Notes under the pieces: generated by a model
What the model saw: only the letters and a program-made list of their open reading frames with translations
The model's database searches: none
Told to the model about the DNA's origin: nothing
Part shown: piece after piece, positions 32,897 through 35,036 of the stretch
Layout of the letters: each line of letters opens with the position of its first letter
How positions within the stretch are numbered: position 1 is the stretch's first letter
Assembly: GCA_900318765.1 (NCBI GenBank)
Contig: ONLX01000070.1
Location: 1-35,036 of the forward strand
From: an uncultured Eubacteriales bacterium
GTDB lineage: Bacteria; Bacillota; Clostridia; Christensenellales; CAG-138
Direction of reading: 5' to 3'
DNA: 35,036 nucleotides
Translations under genes and position numbers: made by a program

Positions 32897-34150
32897 TTAT
32901 TTGCCAGCAACAACTTTTTTGAGCTTTGCAAAGCGGGGCAGACCGAATTCCTTTTCGGGCTGAACTTCGCCCTTCAGGAGCGGCAGCAGATAATCGACGT
33001 ACGGCTTCTCGAGACCGTTGCCTGCCGCATTGATCCACTCGCGCGGGACCTTCTTTTCTGTATTCGCGCAGAGCGTGAGGTCCACGAGCTTCAGGTTGCA
33101 GACGTAATTGCCTTCCGCGTCATAGGAACGTTCGAACGCAACCATCTTATCCGTTACACCGTTGACGGCGTTTTCAACTGCAGCTTTACCGGCGGCGAAG
33201 GACTCGTCGACATCGGTCTGAGAGGCGCAGTGCGCAGCGCAGCGTTGCAACAGAGAGAGCTCGATACCGCGCGTCTTCACATCGGGCAGCCGATTCTTGA
33301 TCATATCGACCAGCGTTGCCGCGAGGCCGCCGAGCTGCTTGTGACCGAAGGAATCGACCTTCGCGTTTTCTGCGCCGTACTCGGCAATCAGCTTGCCGTT
33401 CGCATCATGAATGCCTTCGGAAACCGCAACGAATACCTTGCCGGTCTCTTTGTAAAGACGCTCAACGTCCGCAAGGAACTGTTCAACGTCAAAATCCGTC
33501 TCGGGAAGATAGATGAGATCGGGACCGCAGCCGAGATACGTTGCGGCGGCAGCGCTGCCGGCGAGCCAACCTGCGTGGCGACCCATGATTTCCACAACGC
33601 AGACCATCGGCGTATCATAAACACGCGCATCCTGGTAGATCTCCATGCAGGACGTTGCAACGTACTTTGCCGCAGAAGCGAAGCCGGGGCAATGATCGGT
33701 TCCGAACAGGTCGTTATCGATCGTCTTCGGAACGCCCATAACGCGGCATTCATAACCGACGCGCTGCATATACTTGGAAATCTTGTTGCAGGTATCCATC
33801 GAGTCGTTTCCGCCGTTATAGAAGAAATACCGCACGTCGTATTTTTGGAAGATCTCAAGAATGCGCTTGTAATCGGTATCGTCCACATCGGGATCTTTCA
33901 ACTTATAGCGGCAGGAACCGAGCGCGGAGGAGGGGGTATGCAGCAGGAGAGAGAGCTCAAACGCATCCTCTTCGCCCATGTCATAAAGAACGTCGTCAAG
34001 AACGCCGCGAATGCCGTGTGCCGCACCGTAAACCTTGGTGATGCACGGATTGTCCAGCGCGGTGCGGATGACGCCGTATGCGCTTGCGTTAATTACAGAG
34101 GTGGGACCGCCGGACTGACCGATGATCGCAGAACCAACTAATTGTTTCAT
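32897..34150 (-). CDS. pfp: Diphosphate-fructose-6-phosphate 1-phosphotransferase (PPi-PFK)
   Basis: Glycolytic phosphofructokinase that probably uses pyrophosphate, which makes the step reversible. The motifs decide the donor: GGNDS (113-117) and PKTIDND (141-147) carry the Asp and Lys typical of PPi-dependent enzymes, where ATP-PFKs have GGDGS and PGTIDND. Also present are IGQSGGPTSVINASAYG, MGRHAGWLAG and VSEGIHD. At 417 residues the length fits the PPi clade. ATG 34150 has GGAG nine bases upstream; TTG 34165 is in frame but has no SD. It has its own strong promoter. Confidence 0.93.
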   Translation of the reverse strand: MKQLVGSAIIGQSGGPTSVINASAYGVIRTALDNPCITKVYGAAHGIRGVLDDVLYDMGEEDAFELSLLLHTPSSALGSCRYKLKDPDVDDTDYKRILEIFQKYDVRYFFYNGGNDSMDTCNKISKYMQRVGYECRVMGVPKTIDNDLFGTDHCPGFASAAKYVATSCMEIYQDARVYDTPMVCVVEIMGRHAGWLAGSAAAATYLGCGPDLIYLPETDFDVEQFLADVERLYKETGKVFVAVSEGIHDANGKLIAEYGAENAKVDSFGHKQLGGLAATLVDMIKNRLPDVKTRGIELSLLQRCAAHCASQTDVDESFAAGKAAVENAVNGVTDKMVAFERSYDAEGNYVCNLKLVDLTLCANTEKKVPREWINAAGNGLEKPYVDYLLPLLKGEVQPEKEFGLPRFAKLKKVVAGK

Positions 34151-34183
34151 CGTGTTATGCTCCAATCTAAAAATTGCACATCT

Positions 34184-34212
34184 ATTATACAGACTATTTG
34201 CCCTGTTTTCAA
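34184..34212 (-). promoter_or_regulatory. Promoter of pfp
   Basis: On the minus strand, TTGAAA (34212-34207), 17 nt, TATAAT (34189-34184). A strong sigma-A match located in the 79-base gap after queT. Confidence 0.9.
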
Positions 34213-34229
34213 GTGGATTCCCTTAATTC

Positions 34230-34751
34230 TTACATGTCGGATTTGTTCTTCGGTTCGCTGCCGAGCAGGTGCGGGAACCGAATCAGAACGGATTGCAGGA
34301 TCGTTCCGAGAACCCCGCAGCAAATGAGTTCGCCGAGGAAGACCGAAAGCGCAAGCAGCCAGGCGGCATCGGGGAGCTGATAAGCGATTTTCAGCACGAA
34401 TGGGATAATCACCGTATTGGCAAGGATCGGGGGAACGGAAGCAGCAAACCGGTATTTGCGCAACAGATAGGTGCCGACGGCTCCGATCAGGGTCGCAAGC
34501 GTTCCGAACAGGACGTCCCAGATGGCTGCGCCGGTGATGATGTTTGCAATCAGGCAGCCGAGCGTCAAGCCCGGGATGGCTGCACTTGTGAAATAGGGAA
34601 GGACGGTCAATGCTTCAGAGAGGCGAAGCTGAACAGAGAGCTGTCCGGACAGATTCATCGTGTAGGCGACATAGGTCAAGACAACATAGAGAGCGGCGAT
34701 GATGCCGCCGCGTGCCAGATAGAGCACGCGCGAATGGGTGGGTGCTTTCAT
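34230..34751 (-). CDS. queT: QueT family queuosine precursor transporter (ECF S component)
   Basis: A 173-residue integral membrane substrate-binding component for preQ1 or a related queuosine precursor, working with a shared ECF energy module encoded elsewhere. QueT family landmarks are LARGGIIAALYVVLTY, VQLRLSEALTVLPYFTSAAIPGLTLGCLIANIITG, LFGTLATLIGAVGTYLLRK, PPILANTVIIP and a final GELICCGVLG. Five or six hydrophobic segments are visible. A preQ1-I riboswitch ends at its ribosome site (AAGGAG 34766-34761), strongly supporting the substrate. ATG 34751 is nine bases beyond that SD. Confidence 0.94.
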   Translation of the reverse strand: MKAPTHSRVLYLARGGIIAALYVVLTYVAYTMNLSGQLSVQLRLSEALTVLPYFTSAAIPGLTLGCLIANIITGAAIWDVLFGTLATLIGAVGTYLLRKYRFAASVPPILANTVIIPFVLKIAYQLPDAAWLLALSVFLGELICCGVLGTILQSVLIRFPHLLGSEPKNKSDM

Positions 34752-34760
34752 AAAATTGTT

Positions 34761-34802
34761 CTCCTTAGTTTTGTTTTGCGTGAGGATGGTTTCGAACTCA
34801 CG
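34761..34802 (-). promoter_or_regulatory. preQ1-I riboswitch controlling queT
   Basis: On the minus strand, P1 is CGTGAG (34802-34797) with CTCACG (34784-34779), enclosing TTCGAAACCATC. An A-rich tail, CAAAACAAAACTAAGG (34779-34764), follows. This matches the class I preQ1 aptamer: short P1, Cys-rich loop, A-rich strand and ACUAA pairing back. The tail runs into the SD, so ligand binding should hide it and block translation. Confidence 0.88.
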
Positions 34803-34828
34803 TGTTCAAAGAGTCTTCGAACTGTCTT

Positions 34829-34857
34829 ATCTTACGGGAAAGGAGCCCTCTTGTCAA
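34829..34857 (-). promoter_or_regulatory. Promoter of queT
   Basis: On the minus strand, TTGACA (34857-34852), 17 nt, TAAGAT (34834-34829), with the start predicted near 34822, just upstream of the riboswitch. Confidence 0.82.
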
Positions 34858-34908
34858 GAGTATTACAAGTTCTTTTCAAAAACGAAGGATTCAATTTGAA
34901 AAAAACAC

Positions 34909-34937
34909 TTGCATTTTTGGACAAGGTATTGTAAACT
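34909..34937 (+). promoter_or_regulatory. Promoter of tRNA-Ser
   Basis: TTGCAT (34909-34914), 17 nt, TAAACT (34932-34937), 12 bases upstream of the mature tRNA. It is divergent from the queT promoter. Confidence 0.7.
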
Positions 34938-34949
34938 AACAAAGCGCGA

Positions 34950-35036
34950 GCAGAGATGGCTGAGCTGGTCTAAGGCGCACGACTGGAAATCGTGTATACG
35001 GGGAACCGTATCAAGGGTTCGAATCCCTTTCTCTGC
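34950..35036 (+). tRNA. tRNA-Ser(GGA), cut by the window end
   Basis: The acceptor stem GCAGAGA (34950-34956) pairs with TCTCTGC (35030-35036). The anticodon arm is CACGA, CTGGAAA, TCGTG with anticodon GGA at 34985-34987, decoding UCC and UCU. A long variable arm, TACGG and CCGTA around GGAA, is characteristic of serine tRNA. The T arm is AAGGG, TTCGAAT, CCCTT. The discriminator base and any CCA lie beyond the window. Confidence 0.96.

Noticed and set aside
32744..34141. A 465-codon open frame on the plus strand opposite pfp
   Set aside because: It is a mirror of pfp codon bias. It shows no recognisable motif or SD at its start and spans the pfp terminator and the yqeC promoter region.
1..35036. 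CRISPR arrays, insertion sequences, prophage or integrative element ends
   Set aside because: No spaced direct repeats, transposase, integrase or tRNA-linked attachment duplication were seen. The tRNA-Ser at the end could be an integration site, but nothing in the window shows it.

Overview
The window looks like a chromosome segment from a Gram-positive bacterium of the Clostridia (Bacillota), probably an anaerobe with roughly 50-55% GC. The evidence is PolC-type DNA polymerase III, RNase Y, the order pyrH-frr-uppS-dxr-rseP-ispG-polC, a Spo0A-type DNA-binding domain, a PPi-type phosphofructokinase, a preQ1-I riboswitch on queT, and genes for selenium-dependent molybdenum hydroxylase maturation. 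Nearly every gene has a plain Shine-Dalgarno (SD) sequence. I saw no prophage, insertion sequence, CRISPR array or clear island boundary. It is mostly core genome with some accessory genes.

Layout. (1) 140-1243 trpS, closed by an intrinsic terminator. (2) 1393-5469, one promoter and a dense plus-strand run: CDF cation exporter, P-loop kinase-like protein, TIGR04076-type small protein, threonine-aldolase-like PLP enzyme, short MGMT-like protein, YkuE-like phosphoesterase, terminator. (3) 5511-9184, a self-contained metal-uptake operon: a near-consensus promoter flanked by two Fur-family boxes, then the Fur-family regulator, metal-binding lipoprotein, ABC ATPase, ABC permease and a second lipoprotein. 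The second lipoprotein is out of frame with its start codon at an A8 tract. (4) 9197-10305, minus strand: NUDIX and P-loop kinase pair with an apparently leaderless promoter. (5) 10420-20189: pyrH, frr, a 63-aa small ORF, uppS, dxr, rseP, ispG, polC. cdsA, common between uppS and dxr, is absent. (6) 20227-24149: a promoter centred on a perfect 13-bp-arm palindrome, RNase Y, M19 dipeptidase and an LtrA-like membrane protein. (7) 24156-28537, minus strand: a Spo0A-C protein with a degenerate receiver, then apeB, deoC, rsfS and a nadD-yqeK fusion. (8) 28586-29323: an unrecognised membrane protein. (9) 29311-32801, minus strand: yqeC, yqeB, xdhC-like and selD. (10) 32897-34802, minus strand: pfp, and queT with its preQ1-I riboswitch. 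(11) A tRNA-Ser(GGA) runs off the window end.

How it works together. Block 3 is metal acquisition under its own regulator and block 2 includes metal export. Block 5 joins UMP kinase, ribosome recycling, isoprenoid synthesis (dxr, ispG, uppS), site-2 proteolysis and replication. Block 9 prepares selenium and molybdenum cofactors for a hydroxylase that lies outside the window. The most unusual observations are the A8 frameshift, the degenerate-receiver Spo0A homologue, the polC-rny palindrome promoter and the promoters that abut start codons. I saw no clearly new multi-gene system; these are the best candidates for new biology.
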